Positions 35,273 through 45,291 of a DNA stretch of 64,000 nucleotides are shown piece by piece. Source of the stretch: Alphaproteobacteria bacterium (GTDB lineage: Bacteria > Pseudomonadota > Alphaproteobacteria > Caulobacterales > Parvularculaceae); assembly GCA_013151255.1 (NCBI GenBank), contig JAADIQ010000038.1, positions 1 to 64,000 on the forward strand, given 5' to 3'. Under the pieces are notes generated by a model. It saw only the letters and a list, made by a program, of their open reading frames with translations, ran no database searches and was not told the DNA's origin. Every line of letters starts with the position of its first letter. Positions within the stretch are counted from its first letter, which is position 1. Made by a program: the position numbers and the translations under genes.

Positions 35273-36241
35273 ATGGCTGTAGAAAATCAAAAATCGCTTG
35301 GCTCCGGCTTTGGCGCAAAATCCAGCGCTGAAGAGGTTATGCGCGGCGTCGATTTGTCCGGTAAAAACGCCATCGTCACCGGGGGCTATTCCGGCATTGG
35401 ACTTGAAACCACCAAGGCGCTGAAAGCGGCGGGCGCAAATGTGATTGTTCCGGTCAGAAACAAAACCAAAGCCGATGAGAATTTTAACGCGGTCGGGTTG
35501 ACTGTCGAGACGCATGAGATGGACCTCGCCGACCTTGCGAGCGTTCAGGCCTTTGCGGCGGATGTCATGTCTCACTGGGACAAGGTTGATTTACTCATCA
35601 ACAATGCGGGCATAATGGCGTGTCCGGAAACAAGGGTCGGACCGGGGTGGGAGGCGCAGTTCGCGGTCAATCATATCGGTCATTTTGTGCTAACCCGAGA
35701 GCTCGCGTCTTGCCTGAAGAAGGCGCAAGGCGCGCGCGTAGTAAGCCTTTCCTCACTGGCGCATAAGAATTCGCCGATACGCTTTGATGATATTCACTTC
35801 GGGGAAAGCGACTACCAAAAATGGGAGGCCTATGGGCAGTCCAAAACGGCAAACGCCCTGTTCGCTTTAGAACTTAACCGCCGGATGGAGCGCGATGGCG
35901 TTAAAGCATTCTCGCTGCATCCGGGCGGCATCATGACGCCGTTGCAGCGACACCTCGAAACTGAAGAGATGGTGGCGCTTGGCTGGATTGATGAAACCGG
36001 CGAGGTCGCGCAAGAGGCCAAGGCGATGTTCAAAACGCCGGAGCAGGGCTGCACGACGACGCTTTGGTGTGCGACCAACGCTCAGCTTAATGATCGCGGC
36101 GGAGAATATTGTGAGGACTGCGATATTGCGCAGCTCATGGATGAAAACTCGCCGCGCTATCTGCATGTTGCGCCGTGGGCGGCGGATGAGGAAGCGGCGG
36201 CGCGATTGTGGGTTGAGACTGAAAAGATGTTGGCGGCGTAG
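35273..36241 (+). CDS. SDR-family oxidoreductase (retinol dehydrogenase/WWOX-like)
   Basis: The 322-residue short-chain dehydrogenase has VTGGYSGIGLETTKALKAAGA, LLINNAGIM, VSLSSLAHK and the active site YGQSKTANALF (Tyr-X3-Lys). The long C-terminal region and the NHIGHFVLTRELA segment resemble the retinol dehydrogenase/WWOX-like group, which acts on lipophilic alcohols or ketones. It is 88 bases after the previous SDR gene, so cotranscription is likely. Confidence 0.9.
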   Translation: MAVENQKSLGSGFGAKSSAEEVMRGVDLSGKNAIVTGGYSGIGLETTKALKAAGANVIVPVRNKTKADENFNAVGLTVETHEMDLADLASVQAFAADVMSHWDKVDLLINNAGIMACPETRVGPGWEAQFAVNHIGHFVLTRELASCLKKAQGARVVSLSSLAHKNSPIRFDDIHFGESDYQKWEAYGQSKTANALFALELNRRMERDGVKAFSLHPGGIMTPLQRHLETEEMVALGWIDETGEVAQEAKAMFKTPEQGCTTTLWCATNAQLNDRGGEYCEDCDIAQLMDENSPRYLHVAPWAADEEAAARLWVETEKMLAA

Positions 36242-36263
36242 CCGGTATTTATCCGAAGGCGGT

Positions 36264-36581
36264 TTATTTTTTCTCCAGCAGCAGGCGGCCCTGTTTTTCA
36301 ACTTTGCCGGTAATGGTCTCGGCAATGGTCGCCAGCAGACTAGGCAGGACAACCTCGATGCGGACATGGTTCGGGAAAATGTCGATCTGACCAGTAATGT
36401 TCTGCCCAAGACCTTTGGCGTCAAATGTCAGCGTGTCTTCGCTCGACCATTCTTCTGAGAACTTGAACATCAAGCCGCCAGTCATCTGGCTTTTCAGCTT
36501 TTCAAAACCATCGCGCACGCGGTTGCGCGCCTCGTCTTTGCCAAGCTCATGAGCAATCGTGATGGTAACGGGTCGCGACAT
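36264..36581 (-). CDS. Polyhydroxyalkanoic acid system family protein
   Basis: The 105-residue small soluble protein carries VTITIAHELGKDEARNRVRDGFEKLKSQM and EVVLPSLLATIAETITGKVEKQGRLLLEKK, the pattern of the polyhydroxyalkanoic acid system (PHA_gran_rgn) family. No PHA synthase or phasin is in the window, so a storage-granule role is only by family name. It is convergent with the SDR gene and divergent from DUF1499. Confidence 0.88.
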   Translation of the reverse strand: MSRPVTITIAHELGKDEARNRVRDGFEKLKSQMTGGLMFKFSEEWSSEDTLTFDAKGLGQNITGQIDIFPNHVRIEVVLPSLLATIAETITGKVEKQGRLLLEKK

Positions 36582-36718
36582 ATCCGGGCCTCATCAAAGA
36601 AACAGAAATAAGCCAAAATGGCAAAATTTCAAGGAGTTCAGTTATTTACGAGCGCATAGTGGCAAAAGCGCGCTAACCATGTAGCGTGTAGGTTGAACAA
36701 CCTTGCTCGGGGAAGAAA

Positions 36719-37462
36719 ATGCTAAGATCACTGATATTGCTTGTCTCACTGGCGGCCGTTGCTCTGGCGCTGGCTATTGTCGCTGCCGGGCCGGGCACGC
36801 GTTTTGGTCTGTGGGACTACGGGACTGGGCTGCAAATTATTCGCACCGTAGCTTTGCCGGTTTTGATTGCCGCCGGGCTGAGTGCGGCGGCTTTCATCAT
36901 TTCCCTGATCGCCGTGCGCGAGGTTGCATTGATGGCGTTTCTGGCGGCTGTGATGGCGGGGACAGCCGGATATGTTCCGATAAAGATGAAGGCGCTGTTT
37001 GAAGCCAACCCGATTATTCACGACATTACCACGGACTTCGATAATCCGCCGCCGATTATTATGGGCGCGAGTTTTGAGCGGAAAAATCCGGCGGGTTATG
37101 TTGGCGACGAAAAAGCGCCCGGCGGCGAGACAACCATTGCAGAAGCGCAACGCGAGGCTTTTCCGGATATCAAGCCGTTATTGTTGGATGGTTCCGTTGA
37201 CGCCAATACAGAGAAAGTTCGCCGCGCCATCGCAGCCATGGGCATGGTCATTCTCAGCGATGCGTCAAGCGATGACGGCCAACTCATTGAAGCGACTTAT
37301 ACCAGTGCATGGTTCGGGTTCGTTGATGATTTTGTCGTGCGTCTGCAAGCAGAAGACGCAAAGACGCGCATTGATGTCCGGTCGAAGTCGCGGGTTGGAT
37401 TGTCAGATCTCGGCGCCAATGCGCGGCGCGTGCAGGAGTTTTTTGAAAAACTACAGGAATGA
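36719..37462 (+). CDS. DUF1499 domain membrane protein
   Basis: The 247-residue protein has three hydrophobic segments in the first 90 residues (LILLVSLAAVALALAIVAAG, ALPVLIAAGLSAAAFIISLIA and VALMAFLAAVMAGTAGYVP), then a DUF1499 domain (about 110-247: ITTDFDNPPPI ... GQLIEATYTSAWFGFVDDFVVRLQ ... SKSRVGLSDLGANARRVQEFF). Function unknown. It converges on purN with five bases between the stops. Confidence 0.88.
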   Translation: MLRSLILLVSLAAVALALAIVAAGPGTRFGLWDYGTGLQIIRTVALPVLIAAGLSAAAFIISLIAVREVALMAFLAAVMAGTAGYVPIKMKALFEANPIIHDITTDFDNPPPIIMGASFERKNPAGYVGDEKAPGGETTIAEAQREAFPDIKPLLLDGSVDANTEKVRRAIAAMGMVILSDASSDDGQLIEATYTSAWFGFVDDFVVRLQAEDAKTRIDVRSKSRVGLSDLGANARRVQEFFEKLQE

Positions 37463-37467
37463 GTAAA

Positions 37468-38124
37468 TCAGTCTGAGGCAGGCGGGTTTATCAAATTTCC
37501 GGAGGTTGTAATGCCTGTATTATAGGCGACCACGGCGCCGGAAATCCGCGCTTTGCCTTCAACAATCAACCTCATACAGCGCGGGTATAGTTTGTGTTCC
37601 AGCTCCAATATGCGCGCTGACAGCGTCTCGACTGTGTCGCCCGGCAGCACAGGAGTTGCCGCCTGGCCGATGATGGGGCCGGCGTCCATTTCCGGCGTTA
37701 CGAAATGCACCGTGCACCCGGCGATTTTCACGCCGGAGTCGAGCATGCGCTCCTGGACATGAAGGCCGCGGAACGCTGGCAACAAAGACGGATGAATGTT
37801 GAGGAGTTTACCGCGCCAGTCATCGACAAACTTATCCGATAACATCCGCATGAAGCCTGCCAGACACACATAATCGACATCTTTCATGTGCAAGGCGGCG
37901 TCGAGCGCGGCGTCAAAATCTTCCCTGGTTTGAAAGTCGCGATGATCGATGGTGGCCTGTGGGATGCCGGCTTTGGCGGCGTGTCGTAGTCCGGGGGCTT
38001 TTGGCTTGCTTGAGATAACCAGCGCTATTTCTGCAGGAAAATCTTCCGCCGCAACGGCGTCAATCAATGATTTGAGATTGCTGCCGCGCCCGGAAATCAA
38101 AATGCCGATTTTAGTTTTCGCCAT
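37468..38124 (-). CDS. purN: Phosphoribosylglycinamide formyltransferase
   Basis: The 218-residue enzyme transfers a formyl group from 10-formyltetrahydrofolate to GAR, the third step of purine synthesis. It carries ILISGRGSNLKSLIDA near the N-terminus, the catalytic Asn-His-Asp region LNIHPSLLPAF, and CTVHFVTPEMDAGPIIGQ. It follows purM by two bases on the minus strand, so the two are cotranscribed and catalyse nearby steps of the pathway that also uses the purL gene at 10350. Confidence 0.96.
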   Translation of the reverse strand: MAKTKIGILISGRGSNLKSLIDAVAAEDFPAEIALVISSKPKAPGLRHAAKAGIPQATIDHRDFQTREDFDAALDAALHMKDVDYVCLAGFMRMLSDKFVDDWRGKLLNIHPSLLPAFRGLHVQERMLDSGVKIAGCTVHFVTPEMDAGPIIGQAATPVLPGDTVETLSARILELEHKLYPRCMRLIVEGKARISGAVVAYNTGITTSGNLINPPASD

Positions 38125-38126
38125 GA

Positions 38127-39131
38127 TTATATCTCAACGATGTCGCCAATGATGCGCGCATCTTCGCCGTTTTCTTTAAGGGTGGAAATAACATCATCAA
38201 CGGCGTCGGCAGAGGTGACGAGAACCCCGCCGATACCGCAATTAAAAGTTCGCCGCATTTCATCGCTACTCAGATGACCGACGTCGCGCAGCCATTCAAA
38301 TAAGGGAGGAAGGCCAAGAGCGTCATCATCGAAACGCGGTAGCAGGTTATCATTCAGCACCCGCGGAACATTATCGCTCAGCCCGCCGCCGGTAATATGG
38401 GCGAACGCCTTTACCCGGTTGTCAGTTAAAACTGGTAGCACTGACTTCACATATATCCGCGTCGGCGCGAGCAGCGCCTCGCCGAGTGTAACGGCGCTTT
38501 TAAAAGGCGCCGGGTCATCGAAGGCGAAGCCGCTATCTGCCGCAACCTTACGGATTAGAGAATATCCGTTGGAATGCGCGCCCGAGGAGGCAAGTCCGAT
38601 CATAACGTCGCCAGGCTCGGTGCGGCGCGGAAGCATATTGTTGCGTTCCACAGCGCCGACGCAAAAGCCCGCCAGGTCATATTCGCCGGGCCCATACATC
38701 CCCGGCATTTCCGCCGTTTCGCCGCCGACCAGCGCACAGCCGGCCTGGCGACAGCCTTCGGCAATGCCGCTGACAACCTGTGTCGCGGTTTTTTGAGAGA
38801 GCTTGCTTGTGGAAAAATAATCCAGGAAAAACAACGGCTCAGCGCCCTGTGCTAAGACGTCGTTGGCGCACATGGCGACCAGATCGATGCCGATTGTATC
38901 ATGCCTGTCGAGGTCAAACGCAATTTTCAGCTTGGTGCCGACGCCATCAGCGCCTGAGACCAGAATGGGGTCGGCAAACCCTGCAGCCTTGAGGTCAAAA
39001 AGGCCGCCAAACCCGCCCAACGCCGCGTCTGCGCCCGGGCGGACAGTTGACTTCGCCAGCGGTTTTATCGCGTTTACGAGCCGTTCGCCCGCATCGATAT
39101 CGACCCCAGCCTGTTTGTAAGCATCGCCCAT
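38127..39131 (-). CDS. purM: Phosphoribosylformylglycinamidine cyclo-ligase (AIR synthetase)
   Basis: The 334-residue ATP-dependent enzyme turns FGAM (the PurL product) into AIR. Characteristic segments are [72 protein letters not shown] and [16 protein letters not shown] used the ATG at 39131 ([11 protein letters not shown]), with AGGAGAG upstream; the track start at 39167 adds 12 residues without a site. It is the promoter-proximal gene of the purM-purN pair and divergent from the DUF2066 gene. Confidence 0.96.
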   Translation of the reverse strand: MGDAYKQAGVDIDAGERLVNAIKPLAKSTVRPGADAALGGFGGLFDLKAAGFADPILVSGADGVGTKLKIAFDLDRHDTIGIDLVAMCANDVLAQGAEPLFFLDYFSTSKLSQKTATQVVSGIAEGCRQAGCALVGGETAEMPGMYGPGEYDLAGFCVGAVERNNMLPRRTEPGDVMIGLASSGAHSNGYSLIRKVAADSGFAFDDPAPFKSAVTLGEALLAPTRIYVKSVLPVLTDNRVKAFAHITGGGLSDNVPRVLNDNLLPRFDDDALGLPPLFEWLRDVGHLSSDEMRRTFNCGIGGVLVTSADAVDDVISTLKENGEDARIIGDIVEI

Positions 39132-39273
39132 AAAGGCTCTCCTAGCCAAAACCGGACGCTGCGCCAACTATTTGCGCGCGGACGGGTAAAATAGGGTCGT
39201 TTCTTAGGGCGGCGCGGTTATATTAGACCCGGTAACGCCGCCTTGCGGCTGTAGAAATAGGGTTCTCCATATC

Positions 39274-40665
39274 ATGGATCGGATGGCTGCAATATTTGGA
39301 TCGGTTATGTTTGTGATGGCGAGCTATGCCGCGCCGGCATATGCTGCGGGCGAGGATGTCTTCGTGGTGCCGCGGGTGACCGTTCAGGCCAAGGCGAAAA
39401 GCGCGACCTCCGCCAAAGCGACCGCTCAGCTCCAGGGCCGGCGACGGGCAATCGATATCCTCTTGCGGCGGCTCACGGTGGAAGAAGATTGGGTCTACCT
39501 GCCAACCTTGGCGACGGGGGAGCCGGCCGTAGCGATCAGCGACCTTGAGCGCGGCGTGATCACATTGACCGACCGCGATCTTGAGCTCCTGGAATCCGGG
39601 TTTGAGGTTTATAACGAAAAAAGTTCGTCATCGACCTATCGCGCCTTCATCACCTACCGGTTCAAACCCGACACCATCCGCAAACTGCTGCGTGATGCGC
39701 GCATCCCCTATAGCGAGGTGCAAACCCGCACCGCGCTGGTTATACCGGTTCTGCAAACGAAGAACGGCACGTATTTGTGGGAGGAAAATAATCCGTGGAT
39801 GGCTGCGTGGAAAATACGTCCCTATGACAACGAGTTGACGCCGATGATTGCGCCACTGGGCGATCTTGAAGACACCGCCACCATTACTGCGCGCCAAGCG
39901 CTAGCGCTCAATGAAAATGCGCTTTATGAAATCGCGCAGCGTTATTCGGTCAGCCAGGTGATTGTTGCGCATGCCTTCCTGCAACAGATCGACGGTGAAG
40001 ACCGGCTCCGGGTTCGATTGATTAACGGGTTTAGAGAATCCGGCAATGTCGATAGTCTCGATGAGCTGGGCCAATTTGAAGGCGACGAGCAATTTGCCGG
40101 AACCTACCGGCAGGGGCCTGCGACGAACGAATATATCCCGGCCAAGGTTGGAGAGATCATTTCAGAAAGCTGGTACAAGCAACCCTCGGGGAACTTCCCA
40201 ACGCTGGCGGAACGCTCCATCGAAGGGGCGATTGCAAAATATGCAAAGCCGTGGAAAACCCGGACGCTGATTGATCATTCCGCGTCTGCATTGTTGAGCG
40301 TTAGCGCGCATTATCGCTCCTTAGGCGAGTGGGGGAAAATCCGCTCGGCGCTCGTTTCAACGCCGCTTATTGGCTATGTGCAAGTGCGGTCATTTTCGCG
40401 GCGTGGCGCAGAAATGTTGATCCAGGCTTATGGCGATCCCACAAAGCTGATTGTCGCGATGGAAGCGCAAGGGTTGGCGCTGTGGTCCGACGATGGGGAT
40501 TTTTGGATGATCGCAACGCCGGGTGCTGCGCGTGAAGTGCAACGCGGCAGCCGTCGCAAGGGGCGGGGACGATTGGGCGATGCCGGCAGCGAAGATTATC
40601 GCTATCGCCCGGCGTCGTTTGACGAGCAGGGCGAGCAACCGGCAAAGACCGAGCAGGGTTATTGA
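39274..40665 (+). CDS. DUF2066 domain protein
   Basis: The 463-residue protein has a signal peptide (FGSVMFVMASYAAPAYAAGE) and a DUF2066 body (TAQLQGRRRAIDILLRRLTVEEDW ... YRAFITYRFKPDTIRKLLRDARIPYSE). It is probably periplasmic. In alphaproteobacteria this gene sits between purM and the DnaA-inactivator gene, as here. Its function is unknown. The C-terminal tail is basic and low in complexity. Confidence 0.9.
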   Translation: MDRMAAIFGSVMFVMASYAAPAYAAGEDVFVVPRVTVQAKAKSATSAKATAQLQGRRRAIDILLRRLTVEEDWVYLPTLATGEPAVAISDLERGVITLTDRDLELLESGFEVYNEKSSSSTYRAFITYRFKPDTIRKLLRDARIPYSEVQTRTALVIPVLQTKNGTYLWEENNPWMAAWKIRPYDNELTPMIAPLGDLEDTATITARQALALNENALYEIAQRYSVSQVIVAHAFLQQIDGEDRLRVRLINGFRESGNVDSLDELGQFEGDEQFAGTYRQGPATNEYIPAKVGEIISESWYKQPSGNFPTLAERSIEGAIAKYAKPWKTRTLIDHSASALLSVSAHYRSLGEWGKIRSALVSTPLIGYVQVRSFSRRGAEMLIQAYGDPTKLIVAMEAQGLALWSDDGDFWMIATPGAAREVQRGSRRKGRGRLGDAGSEDYRYRPASFDEQGEQPAKTEQGY

Positions 40666-40702
40666 AACCGATAGTCGACCCTTTAGAGCGTTTGGCGAAG
40701 TT

Positions 40703-41377
40703 ATGACGGGCCCACAAAAAGACCCAGCGACACCGGCAAAGGCGCAGCTGCCATTGCCATTACCGGCGTTTACGCCAAGCTATGAGCGCGAATCCTTCAT
40801 CGTCTCAGCTTCCAATGAAGCGGCGTGGCGTGCTGCGCAGACATGGCGCTCCTCGCGCGAGCCGTTGCTGGTGATTTGCGGACCGGAGGGCTCTGGCAAG
40901 ACCCATCTTGCGAGTATTCTTGCAATCGATGGCGGGGTTTTTTGTTCGGCGACGGCGCCGCCGGAAAACCACGCCACCCTCACTCTGTTTGACGACATGC
41001 CGGCCGGTGAGCCTAAAGCTTTTCTTGGGCTTATTGATGACCTGATGGATGGCGGAACCCGTGTGGTCCTGATCGGAAACAGGCCACCGGCGGGTTGGGC
41101 GGGCGGATTTGAGGATCTGCGCACGCGCATTGAATCGGCGCCGCGGGCGACAATCTTGGAGCCAGACGAAGCGTTGATCGAGACGGTTATCGCCAAAGGC
41201 TTTCGCGACCGCCAGCTTGAGGTTGACCGGTCGGTGGTTGTTTTTGCCGCTCCGCGTCTTCCGCGCACTTTCGCCGCCGCGCATGCATTTGTTGCGCGCG
41301 CCGATGCGCTGGCATTGAAGGCCAAGCGGGGGATTACCGTACACTTGGCTCAACAGCTGGTTGACAGTATTTCGTAA
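40703..41377 (+). CDS. hdaA: DnaA-related replication regulator HdaA
   Basis: The 224-residue DnaA-homologous AAA+ protein carries AQLPLPLPAF near the N-terminus, a clamp-binding motif for DnaN (QLxLPL type). A Walker A CGPEGSGKTHLA and a degenerate Walker B (LTLFDDM) follow; the region after it is DnaA domain III-like. There is no DNA-binding domain IV. HdaA works with the sliding clamp to turn DnaA-ATP to DnaA-ADP, limiting re-initiation. Start at 40703; the track start at 40523 overlaps the DUF2066 gene. It is followed by ppk. Confidence 0.9.
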   Translation: MTGPQKDPATPAKAQLPLPLPAFTPSYERESFIVSASNEAAWRAAQTWRSSREPLLVICGPEGSGKTHLASILAIDGGVFCSATAPPENHATLTLFDDMPAGEPKAFLGLIDDLMDGGTRVVLIGNRPPAGWAGGFEDLRTRIESAPRATILEPDEALIETVIAKGFRDRQLEVDRSVVVFAAPRLPRTFAAAHAFVARADALALKAKRGITVHLAQQLVDSIS

Positions 41378-41450
41378 CCAACTTTGGTTAGATATGATGG
41401 TGAGATCGTAAGGGCGCTATGGCGTCTTGATTGAAACTTTGGAGAGCAAT

Positions 41451-43643
41451 GTGCCTGGTGCGGATGATGGAATGAGACCCGGCGCCGTCGGTGATGTGCT
41501 ATCATCAAGCATCGACGACAGCGCGCCGGAGCGGTTTATCAACCGGGAACTTTCCTGGCTTTCCTTCAATTCGCGGGTTCTCGAAGAGGCGTTCAACAAA
41601 TCTCACCCATTGCTTGAGCGGTTGAGGTTTCTTTCGATCTCCGCCAGCAATCTAGATGAATTCTACATGGTGCGCGTTGCCGGTTTGCGCGGACAGGTGC
41701 GCGAGGGCGTTAGCGTTGCTAGCCAGGATGGGATGACGCCGCAAGAACAATTGAACCTTATCAACGAGCACGCGCTAACGCTGATGGACGAACAGCAAAG
41801 ATGCTGGTGCGACCTGATGCCAGCGCTTCGCGACGAGGGCGTCAGTTTGCTTGGCGATAATGAATTAACCGACGACGATGTCGAGTGGTTGGAGAATGAA
41901 TTTCAATCAAACATCTTTCCCATATTAACGCCGCTGGCGCTCGATCCCGCGCATCCGTTTCCGTTCGTCCCTAACCTCGGATTTGTGCTTTGTTTTGAGC
42001 TCTGTCGCCCCGACGGCCGTATCTCACAAGCGCTTCTACCGGTGCCAACAAAGATTGGCCGCTTCATCAGGCTGCCAAGCCGCCCCGACAAAGAAGGCGC
42101 GCCTGCGCCAATTCGTTTTATAACCCTTGAGCAGACGATTGTTCGCTTCATCCATCATATTTTCCCAGGCTTCGTGTTGAAGGCGCACGGAGCTTTCCGA
42201 GTTTTGCGCGATTCTGATGTTGAAATTGAGGAGGAGGCCGAAGACCTCGTCCGGGTGTTTGAAACGATGCTAAAGCGTCGCCGCCGCGGCGACGTTATTC
42301 GCATTAAAATTGATTCTAAAACACCGCCGCGTTTGCGCGACATGGTCCAGGATCGCCTCCACGCCTTAACCCAGGATATGGTTTATGTTGATGGGCTATT
42401 AGGCCTTTCACAGATTGATGAGATGATCCCTGCGGACAGGCCTGATTTGCAATTTGAACCCTATGAGCCGCGCTTTCCCGAGCGCATCCGCGAGCATGGC
42501 GGCAATTGTTTTTCCGCCATTCGCGAAAAAGATATTCTTGTCCATCATCCATATGAGTCCTTTGACGTCGTTGTGCAGTTCTTGAAGCAGGCGGCGGCCG
42601 ACCCAAAAGTTGTCGCCGTCAAACAAACGCTTTACCGCACCTCAAAGCAGTCGCCAATTGTCGAGGCGCTTATTGAAGCGGCTGAAGCCGGCAAGAACGT
42701 GACGGCGCTGGTGGAGCTGAAGGCGCGCTTTGATGAGGAGGCGAATATCCGCTGGGCGCGCGCGCTGGAGCGCGCCGGCGTCAATGTGGTCTACGGCTTC
42801 GTTGAATATAAGACGCATGCCAAATTGTCTTTAGTGGTGCGTCAGGAGGCTGACGGCGCGCGCACCTATACCCATGTCGGGACTGGTAATTACCACCCGA
42901 TTACCGCAAAGATTTATACCGACTTGTCACTTTTTACTTACGATCAAACCATCGGCCGCGATGCAGCGAAGGTGTTCAACTACATCACCGGCTACGCCGC
43001 GCCAGAGAAGTTTGAAAAATTTGCCGTGGCGCCGTTAACCGGCCGCTCGTATATCAATCAACTCATCGACAAAGAAATAAAAAACGCCGGCAAAGGCCGT
43101 AAAGCGGCAATTTGGGCGAAGATGAATGCATTGGTGGATGGCGATATTATCGACAGGTTTTATAAAGCCTCGCAAGCTGGCGTTCAGATAGATTTGGTGG
43201 TGCGCGGTGTTTGCTGTTTAAGGCCGGGTGTTCCGGGCCTGTCGGAAAACATTCGCGTAAAAAGCATCATCGGCCGTTTTCTGGAGCATGCGCGCATCTA
43301 TTGTTTTGGCAATGGTGATGCATTGCCCAATGCCGGCGCCAAGGTTTATCTCTCATCGGCTGATTTGATGCCGCGCAACCTCAACCGCCGGGTTGAGGTT
43401 TTTTGTCCGGTTGAAAACCCGACCGTGCATCGGCAGATACTGAATTATATCATGGTTGCGAACATGAAAGACCAGGCGCAAAGCTGGACGATGTCGGCGA
43501 ATGGCGACTATACGCGCGTCACCTCGAAAGGGTCCGGGGAGCCGTTTAATATACACACCTATATGATGACCAATCCCAGCCTGTCTGGGCGCGGCGCGGC
43601 GATTAAATATAGTGCGCCAAAAGAAATCAAATCCCGCAAATAA
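41451..43643 (+). CDS. ppk: Polyphosphate kinase 1
   Basis: The roughly 730-residue enzyme reversibly polymerises ATP gamma-phosphate into polyphosphate. PPK1 landmarks are [18 protein letters not shown] (N domain), [18 protein letters not shown], the catalytic region [17 protein letters not shown] with its His, [20 protein letters not shown] and [18 protein letters not shown]. The most likely start is GTG 41451 (GGAGAG five bases before); the track TTG is at 41427. It forms a likely unit with ppx downstream, the opposing enzyme, so the two set polyphosphate level. Confidence 0.95.
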   Translation: MPGADDGMRPGAVGDVLSSSIDDSAPERFINRELSWLSFNSRVLEEAFNKSHPLLERLRFLSISASNLDEFYMVRVAGLRGQVREGVSVASQDGMTPQEQLNLINEHALTLMDEQQRCWCDLMPALRDEGVSLLGDNELTDDDVEWLENEFQSNIFPILTPLALDPAHPFPFVPNLGFVLCFELCRPDGRISQALLPVPTKIGRFIRLPSRPDKEGAPAPIRFITLEQTIVRFIHHIFPGFVLKAHGAFRVLRDSDVEIEEEAEDLVRVFETMLKRRRRGDVIRIKIDSKTPPRLRDMVQDRLHALTQDMVYVDGLLGLSQIDEMIPADRPDLQFEPYEPRFPERIREHGGNCFSAIREKDILVHHPYESFDVVVQFLKQAAADPKVVAVKQTLYRTSKQSPIVEALIEAAEAGKNVTALVELKARFDEEANIRWARALERAGVNVVYGFVEYKTHAKLSLVVRQEADGARTYTHVGTGNYHPITAKIYTDLSLFTYDQTIGRDAAKVFNYITGYAAPEKFEKFAVAPLTGRSYINQLIDKEIKNAGKGRKAAIWAKMNALVDGDIIDRFYKASQAGVQIDLVVRGVCCLRPGVPGLSENIRVKSIIGRFLEHARIYCFGNGDALPNAGAKVYLSSADLMPRNLNRRVEVFCPVENPTVHRQILNYIMVANMKDQAQSWTMSANGDYTRVTSKGSGEPFNIHTYMMTNPSLSGRGAAIKYSAPKEIKSRK

Positions 43644-43707
43644 GAGATCGGCGCGTGCGTTACTATGCGAACAGCGTATAATGTAACCCGCATGAGAAAA
43701 GCTGACG

Positions 43708-45207
43708 GTGACCGCCTTGGATAAACGCTCAAAAGATGCAGGCGCAAACCGGCGGGCGGTTGTCGATATCGGTTCGAACTCGGTCCGTCTGGTAATTTAC
43801 GATGGCCCGTTGCGCGCGCCAGTGGCGATAGTCAACGAAAAAGCGTTGTGCGGGCTTGGGCGCGACATGACCGAGGATGGGATGTTGAATTCCAAATCGG
43901 TTGCGCAGGCGTTAACGACCTTGTCGCGTTTTCGGCGATTGCTGGGAGAATATGGCGCGCCGCCAACGCATGTGATTGCAACAGCGGCGGTTCGCGAAGC
44001 GGCCGATGGTGATGCGTTTGTCGCTGCGGTTCGCGACCTTGGGTTTAAGGTATCGGTGCTTTCCGGAGAGGAAGAGGCCGGCCTTGCCGCGCTCGGCGTC
44101 GTCTCTTTTGAGCCGGGCGCTACCGGTATTGCCGGTGATATGGGCGGCGGCAGTCTTGAGTTGGCGGCGCTGAAAAATGGCGCGAGAACGCAATCGGCCA
44201 GCCTGCAAATCGGCCCCTTAAGCATCATGCAAAAGGTTGGCGACAACCGCAAAGACGCGCGCAAGCTAATCGAAAAAGAGCTCGACAAGGTTGATTTTTT
44301 CACGAAGAAACCATACCGCACCTTGTATGCCGTCGGCGGCGCATGGCGGGCGATTGGCCGCATTCATATGAATTTGCGACGCTATCCGCTTTCCATTCTC
44401 CATCATTATGAAATGAGCGTGGGCCAGGCGTTTGAAATCTGCGATTTGGTATCGCAACAAAGCCAACGCTCGCTCGAAACTATTCCCGGTATTCCACGGC
44501 GCCGGATTGATACGCTGCCTTTCGCGGCGATGGCGCTGAAGTCGGTGTTGCGCAGAATGGATGCTGCAAATGTAGTGGTGTCGGCTGGCGGCGTGCGCGA
44601 AGGAATTTTGTACCGTGACTTGTCAAAGAAGGAACGCATCGAAGACCCACTATTTGCCGCCTGCCGGTTTTATGCGCAAAGGCTGTCTCCGGACCCGCAA
44701 TTTGGCGCTGCCGCTGCGGCGGTTATCATGGCGTTGTTTGAAGGCTTTACTGATAATGAGCAGCGCCTGGCAAAGGCCGCCTGTCAGCTGATTGATATCG
44801 GCGCCTATTTCCATCCCGATTTGCGCGGGCGCCAGGCGTTTGATGCGGCGTTGAGCGCGCCGTTTGTCGGCGTTAGTCACCAGGACCGCGTATGGATAGC
44901 GCTGGCGCTTTATTGCCGCCATGAGGGGCGTTCGAATTCATTGCCATATGGGCAAGTGGTCAGCCTGCTTAAATGGGAAGACCAGCAAAACGCGATGCAG
45001 CTTGGTCTTGCGATGCGGTTTGTGGCGGCGTTTGCGCCGAAGGCCTATGCGTTGCTGGATGGCTGCGCACTTGAGCGCGACGGCGCCCGCGTGATTTTTC
45101 GTGCGCCGGCGGACCGCAAAGAATTAATGGGCGAGGCGCCGCGCAAACGCCTGGAGGCTTTGGCTGCAAGCTTTGAAGCAGAGGCGGTTGAGATTTACGA
45201 GACTTGA
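43708..45207 (+). CDS. ppx: Exopolyphosphatase / guanosine pentaphosphate phosphohydrolase family
   Basis: The 499-residue ASKHA-fold phosphatase has VVDIGSNSVRLVIYDG (phosphate 1), ATAAVREAADGDAFV, LSGEEEAGLAALGV, GDMGGGSLELAALKNG and VSAGGVREGILYRDL. It shortens polyphosphate chains and may also hydrolyse pppGpp. GTG start at 43708. It lies 64 bases after ppk. A hairpin terminator follows at 45242. Confidence 0.94.
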   Translation: MTALDKRSKDAGANRRAVVDIGSNSVRLVIYDGPLRAPVAIVNEKALCGLGRDMTEDGMLNSKSVAQALTTLSRFRRLLGEYGAPPTHVIATAAVREAADGDAFVAAVRDLGFKVSVLSGEEEAGLAALGVVSFEPGATGIAGDMGGGSLELAALKNGARTQSASLQIGPLSIMQKVGDNRKDARKLIEKELDKVDFFTKKPYRTLYAVGGAWRAIGRIHMNLRRYPLSILHHYEMSVGQAFEICDLVSQQSQRSLETIPGIPRRRIDTLPFAAMALKSVLRRMDAANVVVSAGGVREGILYRDLSKKERIEDPLFAACRFYAQRLSPDPQFGAAAAAVIMALFEGFTDNEQRLAKAACQLIDIGAYFHPDLRGRQAFDAALSAPFVGVSHQDRVWIALALYCRHEGRSNSLPYGQVVSLLKWEDQQNAMQLGLAMRFVAAFAPKAYALLDGCALERDGARVIFRAPADRKELMGEAPRKRLEALAASFEAEAVEIYET

Positions 45208-45241
45208 GCGCGTCTGCACACTGACAAAACCCACGCAATAA

Positions 45242-45269
45242 AAAACGGCGGCCCGAAGGCCGCCGTTTT
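45242..45269. terminator. Bidirectional hairpin terminator between ppx and TonB receptor genes
   Basis: AAAACGGCGGCC and GGCCGCCGTTTT are perfect 12-base arms around a CGAA tetraloop, with A-run and T-run sides. It lies between two convergent genes and can end transcripts from both. Confidence 0.85.
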
Positions 45270-45291
45270 CGTTGTTGTTTAAACGCTTGGC